64,000 nt of DNA. Source: an uncultured Clostridia bacterium (GTDB lineage Bacteria > Bacillota > Clostridia > Christensenellales > CAG-314). The position numbers and the translations under genes are program-made. Shown one piece after another: positions 26,171-34,726 of this stretch. Location: positions 1 to 64,000 of the forward strand of contig CANRFV010000003.1 of assembly GCA_947629985.1 (NCBI GenBank). The letters are read 5' to 3'. Within the stretch, counting starts at the first letter, position 1. Every line of letters starts with the position of its first letter. A model generated the notes under the pieces. That model was given only the letters and a program-made list of their open reading frames with translations. It did no database searches and was not told the DNA's origin.

Positions 26171-29100
26171 TTACGCTTTGGTTATATACAGCGTAAACTT
26201 GTAGCCGTTTACGTCCCACTCCTTTGCATAAGTGCCGCAAGACGCGCTTTCCACGCGATCCGCAAGCGTTCCGTCGCATATTTCGGCGGAATAACGCTCG
26301 AATATGCCGCCGAGATATTCGTCCGCGGCGTAGCCCACTACTATGTGGTCGGTTACGACAAGGTCGCTTTCCTTGCGCATAGTTTGAATTTTGGACACTA
26401 TTTCGCGCACAAGCCCTTCTTCGATGAGCGTATCGGTAAGCGTAACATCCAACGCGACGGTATCGCCGTGATCGGACACGACGGAATAGCCCTGCTTGTT
26501 TTTGGAAGAAATAAGCAGATCCGATTCTTCCACTTCCACCTTTTCGCCGTCCACGTCGAAGACGTGTTTGCCGCCGTTGCGCACGTTTTCCACAACCTGA
26601 CGCGCTTTTTGCCCCAAATTTTGCAACGTTTCGCGAATTTTGCCCAAAAGTTTGCCGTACTTGGGACCGAGCGTTTTGAGTTGCGGCTTTATTTCGTATT
26701 CGGCAAATCCGTCGGCGGAATCCACTTCGACGATTTGCTTGACGTTAAGTTCGCTCTTGATTATGTCGGTCATTTCGTCGTCCAACTTGCCGTCGCTTGC
26801 CACGTACATTGTGGATAGCGGCTGGCGGTTTTTTACATTGGCGGCGTTACGCGCGCTGCGCCCCAACACAACAAGATTGAGTACTTTTTCCATTGTGCGG
26901 TTGAGATGTTTGTTGATATACGACAGGTTTGCCTTGGGAAAATCGCACAAATGCACGGATATGGGCGCATCGGGGAAGAAATTGGCGGTAATGTTGCGGT
27001 AAATGCTTTCCGTAATAAACGGCACAAAGGGCGCGGCAACTTTGACCAAAGTATCCAGCACGGTATACAGCGTTACGTATGCCGCCTGTTTGTCGTCCGT
27101 CCATTCGCTGCCCCAATACCTTTCGCGGCAACGACGCACGTACCAATTGGACAGCATATCCGTAAACTGCTCTATTGCGCGGGCGGTATCGGTAATTTCG
27201 TAACGCGACAACCCGTCGTCGACGGTTTGTATCAATTGATTTACTTCGGACAGGATCCACTTGTCCATAAGCGTCAATTTGCAATCTTCAAGGCTGTATT
27301 TGCTCGGATCGAAATCGTCGATATCGGCGTACAGCACGTAAAACGCGTACGTGTTCCACAGCGTTCCCAAAAATTTACGCTGCGTTTCGGAGACGGCTTC
27401 GTCGTAATAACGGCTGGGCAACCACGGCGCGGAAGCGGTATAAAAATACCAACGCACGGCGTCGGCGCCCTGCTTGTTGAAACTGTCCCACGGGTCTACA
27501 ACGTTGCCCTTGTGTTTGGACATTTTTACGCCGTGTTCGTCGCCCACAAGCCCCAACACTATGCAGTTGCGGAAAGGAGCCGCGTCGAACAACAGCGTGG
27601 ATATGGCAATAAGCACGTAAAACCAACCGCGCGTTTGATCGACCGCTTCGCTGATGAAATCGGCGGGAAAATTGCGTTCGAAGAGTTGTTTGTTTTCAAA
27701 CGGGTAATGGAATTGCGCGTAGGGCATACTGCCGCTGTCGAACCAACAGTCGATAACTTCGGGCGTACGCTCGAAGGTTCCGCCGCAATCGCATTGCCAC
27801 TTGCACTCGTCTATAAACGGACGATGCAATTCTATATTTTCGCTGCAACCGCACTTTTCGGAAAGTTCCTTGCGACTGCCTATTACGTGTACCTTGCCGC
27901 ACTTGTTGCATATCCACACGGGCAAGGGCGTGCCCCAATACCTGTCGCGCGAAATGCTCCAATCTATTACGTTTTCCAAAAAGTTGCCCATTCTGCCGCT
28001 GCCGATTGTGGGCGGTATCCAATTGATGTCGCCGTTTACTTTGAGCAATTTGTCCTTTACGGCGGTCATCTTGATGAACCACGACTTGCGCGCATAGTAG
28101 ATCAACGGGGTGTCGCAACGCCAACAATGAGGATAACTGTGTTCGTACATCAGTTCGGCAAACAGCAAATTGCGCGCTTTGAGATCGGCAAGAATAAGTT
28201 TGTCCGCCTGTTTGCAAAATACGCCCGTAAGCGGTCCGCATCCGTCTACAAACTTGCCGTCATCGCCCACAAGTTGAACCAAAGGCAAATTGTAACGTCT
28301 GCCCACGTTGGCGTCGTCTTCGCCGAAAGCGGGGGCTATGTGAACTATGCCCGTGCCGTCGGTAAGCGTTACGTAACCGTCGTTGGTAACGTAATAGCAA
28401 TCGGCGCCGTGCGTGTCGGCGTAATCGAACAGCGGCTTGTAATGCACGCCTTCGTAATCGCTGCCCTTGCGCACTTCCGTAATTGTGTACGTGCCCTGTT
28501 CAAAGTGATTGTCCAACAACTGCTTGGCAAGAATGTAATTTACGCCGTCCTTTTGCACCGTTGCGTAATCGTATTCCGCGTTCATACACAGCGCCACGTT
28601 GGACGGCAACGTCCACGGAGTTGTGGTCCAGGCGAGAAAATACGTATCGGGACGGTCGACAAGTTGAAATTTGGCAACTGCCGACTTTTCCTTTACGTCC
28701 TTGTAGCCCTGAGCCACTTCGTGCGACGACAGCGCCGTTCCGCAACGCGGACAGTACGGCACTATTTTGAAACCTTTGTACAGCAAGCCCTTGTCGTAAA
28801 TTGTTTTGAGCGCCCACCATTCCGACTCGATATAATCGTTGTCGTAGGTTACGTAGGGGTGTTCCATATCCGCCCAATACGCCACGCGGTCGGACAGCCG
28901 TTCCCACTCGCCCTTGTACTTCCAGACCGATTCCTTGCATTTGGCTACAAACGGCTGTATGCCGTAAGCCTCTATTTGCTTTTTGCCGTCGATACCGAGC
29001 GACTTTTCCACTTCCAACTCTACCGGCAAGCCGTGCGTATCCCAACCGGCTTTGCGCAGTACGTTGTAGCCCTTCATTACCTTGTAACGCGGGATAAGAT

Positions 29101-29296
29101 CCTTGATGGAACGCGTAAGCACGTGCCCGATGTGCGGTTTGCCGTTGGCTGTGGGCGGACCGTCGTAAAACGTAAAACTGCTGTCGCCCTTGGCGGCGGT
29201 TTGCTCGAATATTTTGTTTTCTTTCCAAAATTCCAATACGGACAACTCGCGATCCACAAAATTGAGCGAACTGTCTACCTTAGTGTATTTGGACAT
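26171..29296 (-). CDS. ileS: Isoleucyl-tRNA synthetase, IleS2 type
   Basis: Charges tRNA-Ile. The 1041 residues have the HIGH motif in 'GKPHIGHVLTRS', editing-domain sequence 'WTTTPWTLPSN', and the KMSKS motif in the form 'KMSKHKGNVVDPW'. The length and the 'GPPTANGKPHIGH...KMSKHKGN' style are those of the eukaryote-like IleS2 class common in Clostridia, members of which are often insensitive to mupirocin. AAAGGAG precedes 29296; the longer frame to 29662 runs back through the leader. Expression is probably controlled by the attenuator in that leader. Confidence 0.97.
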   Translation of the reverse strand: MSKYTKVDSSLNFVDRELSVLEFWKENKIFEQTAAKGDSSFTFYDGPPTANGKPHIGHVLTRSIKDLIPRYKVMKGYNVLRKAGWDTHGLPVELEVEKSLGIDGKKQIEAYGIQPFVAKCKESVWKYKGEWERLSDRVAYWADMEHPYVTYDNDYIESEWWALKTIYDKGLLYKGFKIVPYCPRCGTALSSHEVAQGYKDVKEKSAVAKFQLVDRPDTYFLAWTTTPWTLPSNVALCMNAEYDYATVQKDGVNYILAKQLLDNHFEQGTYTITEVRKGSDYEGVHYKPLFDYADTHGADCYYVTNDGYVTLTDGTGIVHIAPAFGEDDANVGRRYNLPLVQLVGDDGKFVDGCGPLTGVFCKQADKLILADLKARNLLFAELMYEHSYPHCWRCDTPLIYYARKSWFIKMTAVKDKLLKVNGDINWIPPTIGSGRMGNFLENVIDWSISRDRYWGTPLPVWICNKCGKVHVIGSRKELSEKCGCSENIELHRPFIDECKWQCDCGGTFERTPEVIDCWFDSGSMPYAQFHYPFENKQLFERNFPADFISEAVDQTRGWFYVLIAISTLLFDAAPFRNCIVLGLVGDEHGVKMSKHKGNVVDPWDSFNKQGADAVRWYFYTASAPWLPSRYYDEAVSETQRKFLGTLWNTYAFYVLYADIDDFDPSKYSLEDCKLTLMDKWILSEVNQLIQTVDDGLSRYEITDTARAIEQFTDMLSNWYVRRCRERYWGSEWTDDKQAAYVTLYTVLDTLVKVAAPFVPFITESIYRNITANFFPDAPISVHLCDFPKANLSYINKHLNRTMEKVLNLVVLGRSARNAANVKNRQPLSTMYVASDGKLDDEMTDIIKSELNVKQIVEVDSADGFAEYEIKPQLKTLGPKYGKLLGKIRETLQNLGQKARQVVENVRNGGKHVFDVDGEKVEVEESDLLISSKNKQGYSVVSDHGDTVALDVTLTDTLIEEGLVREIVSKIQTMRKESDLVVTDHIVVGYAADEYLGGIFERYSAEICDGTLADRVESASCGTYAKEWDVNGYKFTLYITKA

Positions 29297-29613
29297 AGCA
29301 CTGTTCTCCTTTTGAGAAAATTTATAAAAAAAGCCGATACGCGTTTGAAAAAACGCATATCGACCGTATGCAAGACCATTTTCAAACAAGTACGTTTGCA
29401 CACATATGCATATGTGCAAATTATACCCTGCGCATAGATAACGGGGCGCGCGCCGTATTTGCTTACTTGAATTACCGTTGGGCAAATCTACTTGCAGCGT
29501 GATAACGTACAAGCGGATAAGTCGTGCCTTGCACCATGCGGCTCGCTCTCTGTGCATATCGCTGCTTGCAGTGTTGTCGCTGCTCAAACGTATTTGATTG
29601 TATTTACCGAAAT
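29297..29613 (-). promoter_or_regulatory. ileS leader, transcription attenuator resembling a T-box riboswitch
   Basis: A roughly 310-nt leader ends in an intrinsic terminator (29364-29326: 14-bp stem, then T7) just before the ileS ribosome-binding site. Read on the minus strand it has AGAGAG (29551-29546) and GGTG (29535-29532), arranged as in T-box stem I, and an ATC (Ile) triplet at 29503-29501 followed by A, as a specifier would be. The part resembling the T-box bulge (about 29466-29447) reads AAATACGGCG, not the expected TGGTACCGCG. A large hairpin (about 29395-29420) precedes the terminator. The terminator is well supported; the T-box identity is tentative. Confidence 0.5.
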
Positions 29614-29642
29614 ATTGTAACAAATATTGCCCCACTTTGCAA
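29614..29642 (-). promoter_or_regulatory. ileS promoter
   Basis: On the minus strand, TTGCAA (29642-29637), 17 bp, TACAAT (29619-29614). It sets the 5' end of the long leader. Confidence 0.75.
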
Positions 29643-29761
29643 GCAAAATGAGGCAATTGCACAACACAAATTTAATAGCCGAGCGTCTTCCGCACGCGAG
29701 CGCGGACGCGTTGCGGGGGACTTATTGGCAAGTAAAGCGGGGCGCCGCACCACGCGCGGGG

Positions 29762-31075
29762 CTACGCCTGCTGCGTTTCAAGCGGCGATAACGGTTGCAG
29801 TTCGCTTTGTTTGGTTGCAACGTGAGCAATTTCCACGCCCAAATTTATTACAGCCAAAACTACCGCCGCTATCATAGGTCCGAACGTATAATCCACTTTC
29901 TCTTCGCGCATAGTAGCGCCGATTTGTATCATCATATATATCAAAATGCAGATAACCGACGCGCGAACGACTATCTCGACGTACTTGGCGCCGTTTCGCT
30001 TGTTTATCGGCTTGTAATCGGCAAGTTCGTACGCGGAGAAGCAAATACTGTTGAGCAGTCCGACCATTGCGGCAATGTAAAACATTAACTCGTCAAACGG
30101 GTAATGTTCGTTGCTGCGCATTTTGTAATAAAGTTGAGATACGCGTATCCCCAAATCGTCGATTTCGATAGTTGCACCCGATACCAAACTTAAAATAATC
30201 GCAGAAAGAACGATGGATATGCCGCAAAACACCATTGACAAAATTTTCTGTTTGCCAAGCAATTGCCGCCCCTTTACCGCCATACGCGTTGCCAAAACGG
30301 CGACAAAACAGCAAATAGCCAACACCATTCCCGCAACTGTAACCGAATCGGCATAGTATCCTACCGAATCGGTTCCGTCGGAAAACTCCATCGCGCAAAT
30401 ACTGCGCAAAATCGCCACGTGCGCGAAATAAATCAAACACGTTATAAAAGCGAATTTGTCCGCATTTTCGGGGGAAGTGCCCTTGGTGATACTGTTGATG
30501 TATTTGCACAGCGATACTATTGCAAAAATCGTTATTTGCAAACCGAAAACGCCCCAATGAATGAGCAAATATACCGCTGTTTCGGAATTAATCACTAGCG
30601 AATCGGATATAGGTTGCGAATCTTTGCCGAATTCCGTTTTGCACACGTCGATAAACGCCGAGAAAGACAACTCGTCGGCAACGTCGCCGTCGAGTTCGAA
30701 CCCTTTGCCCGTCAGTCGGAATGTTGTCAAAAAGAAGAAAACTATCGATATTACCAACATAATGCAACCCGCAACGGTACCCGCAGTGCGCATCCACTTA
30801 TGCCAAGCGGGCGCTGCCTGATCCGTTTCGCCGACGGGACCGACATTGACAGGTGCGGGCGTCGCGTCAGGTTCGCTTGGAACAGCGGCGACGCTTTCGG
30901 TCGGGGAAGTTATATTGTCGGGCACTTTTGCACCGCATTCGGGACAAAACCGAGCGTCGGTTTCCAATTGCGCGCCGCACTTGATGCAAAAACGCCGCAT
31001 GTCGAGACTTTTGCCGCAACTTGTACAAAAAAGCGCGTCGTCGGAATTGTCCGCGTTACAATATTTACATTTCAT
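29762..31075 (-). CDS. Zinc-ribbon membrane protein, paralogue 1
   Basis: A 437-residue protein of unknown function. Two N-terminal zinc ribbons are visible: 'CKYCNADNSDDALFCTSCG' (3-21) and 'CIKCGAQLETDARFCPECG' (30-48). A Pro/Ala-rich linker follows (about 55-90), then about seven hydrophobic segments. It is clearly homologous to the gene at 32403-33761, with the same ribbon-linker-membrane layout. The zinc ribbons presumably lie in the cytoplasm. A terminator separates it from the lipoprotein gene, so it may be partly independent of it. Confidence 0.8.
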   Translation of the reverse strand: MKCKYCNADNSDDALFCTSCGKSLDMRRFCIKCGAQLETDARFCPECGAKVPDNITSPTESVAAVPSEPDATPAPVNVGPVGETDQAAPAWHKWMRTAGTVAGCIMLVISIVFFFLTTFRLTGKGFELDGDVADELSFSAFIDVCKTEFGKDSQPISDSLVINSETAVYLLIHWGVFGLQITIFAIVSLCKYINSITKGTSPENADKFAFITCLIYFAHVAILRSICAMEFSDGTDSVGYYADSVTVAGMVLAICCFVAVLATRMAVKGRQLLGKQKILSMVFCGISIVLSAIILSLVSGATIEIDDLGIRVSQLYYKMRSNEHYPFDELMFYIAAMVGLLNSICFSAYELADYKPINKRNGAKYVEIVVRASVICILIYMMIQIGATMREEKVDYTFGPMIAAVVLAVINLGVEIAHVATKQSELQPLSPLETQQA

Positions 31076-31130
31076 AATTTATCACTCCGTATAATAATTT
31101 TTTTGTTGCATTGCGGCGCCGAAACAATGC

Positions 31131-31163
31131 AAAATCGGCGTATTTATCGCGACAAATACGCCG
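31131..31163 (-). terminator. Terminator after the lipoprotein gene
   Basis: The minus-strand stem CGGCGTATTTGTC / GATAAATACGCCG is followed by ATTTTG, about 55 bp after the lipoprotein stop. Confidence 0.7.
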
Positions 31164-31218
31164 AATTGCACGATTTAGCGCACAAAACGCAAAATTCGTA
31201 TTGTTCGGGCGCAAGCGC

Positions 31219-32358
31219 TCAATCGCTTATTCCCGAAGGTCTGTTGACCACTGTCGAGCCGAAATCCTTGAATTCCACGGTTATTGTTTGTTTGGTGTGA
31301 GCCGATTCGTACATCATATCTACGCCGTAATCTATTGTGGAAACCATTTTTTCCACTACGCCGTTGTTTACGTAATATTTGAGCGTGGCGTCGGTATTTG
31401 TAATATACATGCCTGTCAACGAGCCGACGTTTTCGTTTACGGTCTTTTCAAGATAGTCATTCAAAAACTCCGGACGCAATTGAAAACCGTAGTCGGTTTT
31501 TTCGTAAAAACTGTAATCCAGATCCGGCATATTCATCGAGACAAAATCGTCGGTACTTGTAATGCCGTACTCGCCGTAAATCGCTTCGGTTACCTTTTCG
31601 TACTGTCCGTCGACAAGCATCCACACGTCGACATGATTGTCCGTCTCGTCGTATTCGTAATACAACGACACCGAACTCGACATAGGAGATTCATTATACG
31701 GCATATCGGTAGTTATTGTCATTTGAACATTCTGCAACATCTTGTTACCGTCTCTCAAAACGGTATAGTTGAGTTCGGTGTTAATATAATACCCCGAATA
31801 ATCGGATTTTGCGACAGTCTTGAAAACCTGCACGCAATTGGTATACTTGTCGGGATCCAGCACGCTTTCGAAATAACTGCGCGGGATATCGGTACCGTAA
31901 TTTGCGGCGGGAATATAGTATTTGAACGTATATTCGCTTGTGCCGTACTTGGATATTACGATGATATACACGGTATACACGTAATATTGCTCGTCCCGGT
32001 CGGTTTCCGCCGCCGCAACCGCTGTAGCCGAAACATTGTCGCGAGCATACGTAACCTGTACCTGTTTTACCGATACTACCTGCTCGTCCGGCGACAACAT
32101 AGACGTAAAAGCATTTGCCGAACTCATTGTGGTTTGTTCTTCGTATTTGAGCAAGCGCGCCGTTGTTGCCTGCCCCGAAATTTCATTTTCGAGAAAACCT
32201 TTTACGGCGTCTTCTTCGCTGTTGTACGACTGTTGAGACATTGCGCCCGTAAAACCGTTGTTTTGGTTGCCGCCGCGCGAAGTATTGCACGCGCACAGCG
32301 CAAATAATGCGCAGAACACAGTTGCCACAACTGCCGTTATTGCAATAAACCTTTTCAT
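31219..32358 (-). CDS. Predicted lipoprotein of unknown function
   Basis: A 379-residue protein with a signal peptide and a lipobox ending in 'LFALCAC' (cysteine about residue 24), so it is probably lipid-anchored on the outer face of the membrane. The mature part is rich in Thr, Tyr and Asp and shows repeated beta-strand-like stretches; I recognise no domain. It lies between two zinc-ribbon membrane paralogues on the same strand, which suggests joint action. Confidence 0.8.
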   Translation of the reverse strand: MKRFIAITAVVATVFCALFALCACNTSRGGNQNNGFTGAMSQQSYNSEEDAVKGFLENEISGQATTARLLKYEEQTTMSSANAFTSMLSPDEQVVSVKQVQVTYARDNVSATAVAAAETDRDEQYYVYTVYIIVISKYGTSEYTFKYYIPAANYGTDIPRSYFESVLDPDKYTNCVQVFKTVAKSDYSGYYINTELNYTVLRDGNKMLQNVQMTITTDMPYNESPMSSSVSLYYEYDETDNHVDVWMLVDGQYEKVTEAIYGEYGITSTDDFVSMNMPDLDYSFYEKTDYGFQLRPEFLNDYLEKTVNENVGSLTGMYITNTDATLKYYVNNGVVEKMVSTIDYGVDMMYESAHTKQTITVEFKDFGSTVVNRPSGISD

Positions 32359-32402
32359 AATATCTCCTTGTAAATCATATTATCCGCTGCAAAAGCGGCA
32401 AA

Positions 32403-33761
32403 TTACACTTTGTAACCTACCAACTGACGCTTGACGATGCTGTCGGTTATGGCAAATACCAATGCTATTACCGCCGCGATAAGCCCGGCGATCATCGGCG
32501 AAAGCACTACGTTGTAACTCATATCTTCAACAAGTTTTTTTGCGCAACTGTTGGCGATCAATATAACGGGAACCGCCAACGCCAAACTGCCCACCGAAAA
32601 ACCGATCATATTGGCGGAATAGCCTTCGGTCATTTCGCACAACGCATTGTAAACATTTACCAAAAGCATAGCGACAACGCCGAAAACAAACAACGTGCCC
32701 AATACGGACAAAACCGCCACACCGGAGATGTCTCCGTTAAAAATCATTACTGTCAAAGTTTGTTTTACAAACGGGAAAAACGCCATTGTGTAAGAGTAGC
32801 CTGACGATGTTATTCCTTCGGACGACTGACCGTAGCCGAATATCGCGCCCGAAAAATAACTGAGCGCAACCGCACTGCAAACGACTATCGCACTGCAAAA
32901 TACCAGCGAAAAGATTTTTTTGATATTTGCCAACTGTTTGCCCGCAACGGCAACGCGCGTTGCAACGGTAACTATCAAAAAGCACGACGCCAACGCCAAG
33001 CCCGTTGTAGTTGTGGAATCGAAGGCGTAAGTAATGTAATTACTGCCGCCGCTGATATTTATCGACCACAGACATTTTACAAACAAAACGTACGCAATAT
33101 ACAAAAAGTAGATCGTGTACACGGTTTTATCCGCTCCGTTATACGGCACTTTTTGCTTGAAAATTGCCAGATATTTGCACAGCGCAAGCACTGCCATAAT
33201 AAAAATTACCAGCGCAAAAATGCCCCATACAGCCAAGTGCATAATAAGCGGCAAAATATTACCTACTACATAAGCGCCGCGCACCGACTCGTCAAACAAT
33301 TTCCAGGCGCTGTCGGCGGCAAATTCTTGCTGTAATTGCGAAATTATGTTTTCGATGGAAATTTGCGAAACAAATTGACTGCCTACGGCTTCGCTGTTGG
33401 TTTTGATGCCGAGCGTTACCAAAAAGAAAAATATTACCGACAGTATTGCGCAAATACAGCCCGTTATCGCCCCGGCAAAACTTACCCATTTTTTCCAATA
33501 TGTACGGGGTTTTTCGGCAGGTTTTTGGGCGGGCGCTTCTTCTTTGCGCTCGACGGGTTTGTCCGTTGCCGCAGCTACCGAAGAGGTCTCTTCCGCGGGC
33601 GCCGCATTGGCTTTGGCGCCGCACGCCGGGCAAAATTGCGCGTCATCTTCCAACTTGGCGCCGCATTTGCCGCAAACACGCTGTTCCGTCAAACTTTTTC
33701 CGCAGTTTTTGCAGAATTTGGCGCCTTCGGCGTTTTCCGCTTTACAAAATTTACATTGCAT
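32403..33761 (-). CDS. Zinc-ribbon membrane protein, paralogue 2
   Basis: A 452-residue paralogue of the gene at 29762-31075: two zinc ribbons ('CKFCKAENAEGAKFCKNCG' at 3-21, 'CGKCGAKLEDDAQFCPACG' at 30-48), an acidic/Ala-rich linker, and about eight transmembrane helices between residue 95 and the C-terminus. No catalytic motif. AAGGAG precedes the start. It is the first gene after a perfect promoter that faces an XRE regulator across a shared operator region. Confidence 0.8.
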   Translation of the reverse strand: MQCKFCKAENAEGAKFCKNCGKSLTEQRVCGKCGAKLEDDAQFCPACGAKANAAPAEETSSVAAATDKPVERKEEAPAQKPAEKPRTYWKKWVSFAGAITGCICAILSVIFFFLVTLGIKTNSEAVGSQFVSQISIENIISQLQQEFAADSAWKLFDESVRGAYVVGNILPLIMHLAVWGIFALVIFIMAVLALCKYLAIFKQKVPYNGADKTVYTIYFLYIAYVLFVKCLWSINISGGSNYITYAFDSTTTTGLALASCFLIVTVATRVAVAGKQLANIKKIFSLVFCSAIVVCSAVALSYFSGAIFGYGQSSEGITSSGYSYTMAFFPFVKQTLTVMIFNGDISGVAVLSVLGTLFVFGVVAMLLVNVYNALCEMTEGYSANMIGFSVGSLALAVPVILIANSCAKKLVEDMSYNVVLSPMIAGLIAAVIALVFAITDSIVKRQLVGYKV

Positions 33762-34061
33762 AAAAAATTCTCCTTTTATTTAATTTCCGACGGACTGCTT
33801 AGGTAATCCATCGTATTTATCCGTTTGATTGCTCCCGTGAGCAAGGGTAACCTGTCGGTTCGGCGGTGTAAACGTGGGCGTGCGCAGATATGTTGCCGCC
33901 CAATAACACGCAAGTGCAAAGCGTTAAAGACCCGCTATTACGGTAAAACACAATAATATTTTGATAGTTTCAAGTCTCCTCTCCTTAGGACGCGTACGTT
34001 TGCGCATTGCGTACGAATTTGCCGCAAAACACGTCAAAATATGATACCTTTTTGCATAAAA
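33762..34061 (-). other. Long 5' leader of the zinc-ribbon operon
   Basis: About 300 nt between the promoter and the start of the zinc-ribbon gene. On the minus strand it holds a striking Shine-Dalgarno-like AAGGAGAGGAG (about 33988-33978) followed by a TTG-initiated 11-codon frame. A second short open frame nearby encodes a hydrophobic, cysteine-containing stretch. It could be a decayed small gene or a leader peptide; I cannot decide. Confidence 0.35.
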
Positions 34062-34139
34062 ATACCTAATTAGGTATATATGATTATACAGTATGCAAAT
34101 GAGTATGTCAATTACCTAATTGAAAATATGTGCTAAAAT
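34062..34139. promoter_or_regulatory. Divergent promoters and operators between the XRE regulator and the zinc-ribbon operon
   Basis: Minus strand: TTGACA (34111-34106), 17 bp, TATAAT (34088-34083), a perfect promoter toward 33761. Just downstream of its -10 lies the 16-bp palindrome ATACCTAATTAGGTAT (34062-34077). Plus strand: extended -10 TGCTAAAAT (34131-34139) for the regulator, with the related palindrome CAATTA-CC-TAATTG (34109-34122) at its -35. Both sites share TACCTAATT, so one repressor probably binds both. Confidence 0.8.
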
Positions 34140-34166
34140 GTTGAATTGGGAAAACAAAGAAAGCGT

Positions 34167-34496
34167 ATGTTTACGGAAATATTTAACGAATTATTGGAAG
34201 AAAAACAAATAAACAGAAAGCAGTTTGCCGAACAAAGCGGAATTCCGTACACCACTGTTGTGGGCTGGACGAATACGGGCAGATTGCCCGACTTCAATGC
34301 CTTGGTAAAAATTGCGGATTTTTTTCAATGCTCGGTAGACTACATAACCGGCAGACAAAAGAACATTGAAGGCTCGGTTTTTTATTCGGCGGAAATAAGC
34401 CCCCAAGGCAGAACGTTGTTGAACGGTTTTAACAAATTGGATCAGCAAGACAAAGATTTGGTATTGAAATTGACCAAAAGATTAAATAAAAAATAA
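34167..34496 (+). CDS. XRE-family transcriptional regulator
   Basis: A 109-residue Cro/CI-type regulator. The helix-turn-helix covers about residues 8-62 ('INRKQFAEQSGIPYTTVVGWTNTGRLPDFNALVKIADFFQCSVDYITGR'), followed by a short helical tail. I start it at 34167 (MFTEIF) because the predicted transcript starts near 34146, where a TTG alternative would leave no leader. It is divergent from the zinc-ribbon operon and probably represses it and itself. Confidence 0.88.
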   Translation: MFTEIFNELLEEKQINRKQFAEQSGIPYTTVVGWTNTGRLPDFNALVKIADFFQCSVDYITGRQKNIEGSVFYSAEISPQGRTLLNGFNKLDQQDKDLVLKLTKRLNKK

Positions 34497-34497
34497 T

Positions 34498-34530
34498 AAG
34501 GACGGCGACATTGCGTCAACGTCCTTTTTT
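34498..34530 (+). terminator. Terminator after the XRE regulator
   Basis: AAGGACG and CGTCCTT pair around a 15-nt loop, followed by T4ATT, directly after the stop codon. Confidence 0.8.
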
Positions 34531-34555
34531 ATTACACAATCGATATGCACAACTC

Positions 34556-34643
34556 CGCACGCGGGCGCGGGTGCGTTAGTTGCAGGAAGAAAGAGCGAGA
34601 GCGGAGCAACTGGCGCACATTCGCACGCGGGCGCGGGCGCGTT
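34556..34643. repeat. Pair of GC-rich 23-bp repeats
   Basis: Near-identical copies at 34556-34578 and 34621-34643 share GCACGCGGGCGCGGG followed by (T/C)GCGTT, 65 bp apart, in a non-coding gap. A more distant relative lies at about 29690-29715. Confidence 0.6.
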
Positions 34644-34679
34644 GAGCGTAAAACACAAATTGGTGCGGGGCTGTGTGCA

Positions 34680-34715
34680 AAATGCCGAATATGCGCGGCG
34701 CATATTCGGCATTTT
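34680..34715 (-). terminator. Terminator after the coiled-coil zinc-ribbon gene
   Basis: A perfect 15-bp stem AATGCCGAATATGCG / CGCATATTCGGCATT followed by T-rich sequence, about 10 bp after the stop at 34727. Confidence 0.8.
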
Positions 34716-34726
34716 GAAATAAAAAA

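Noticed and set aside
26906-29437. 843-codon open frame on the plus strand, opposite ileS
   Set aside because: It is exactly antisense to ileS. Similar long plus-strand frames face rnr (2528-3712), gpmI (4702-6306) and ntpB (40020-41531). They arise because the real genes seldom use TTA, CTA or TCA codons; the translated products resemble no family.
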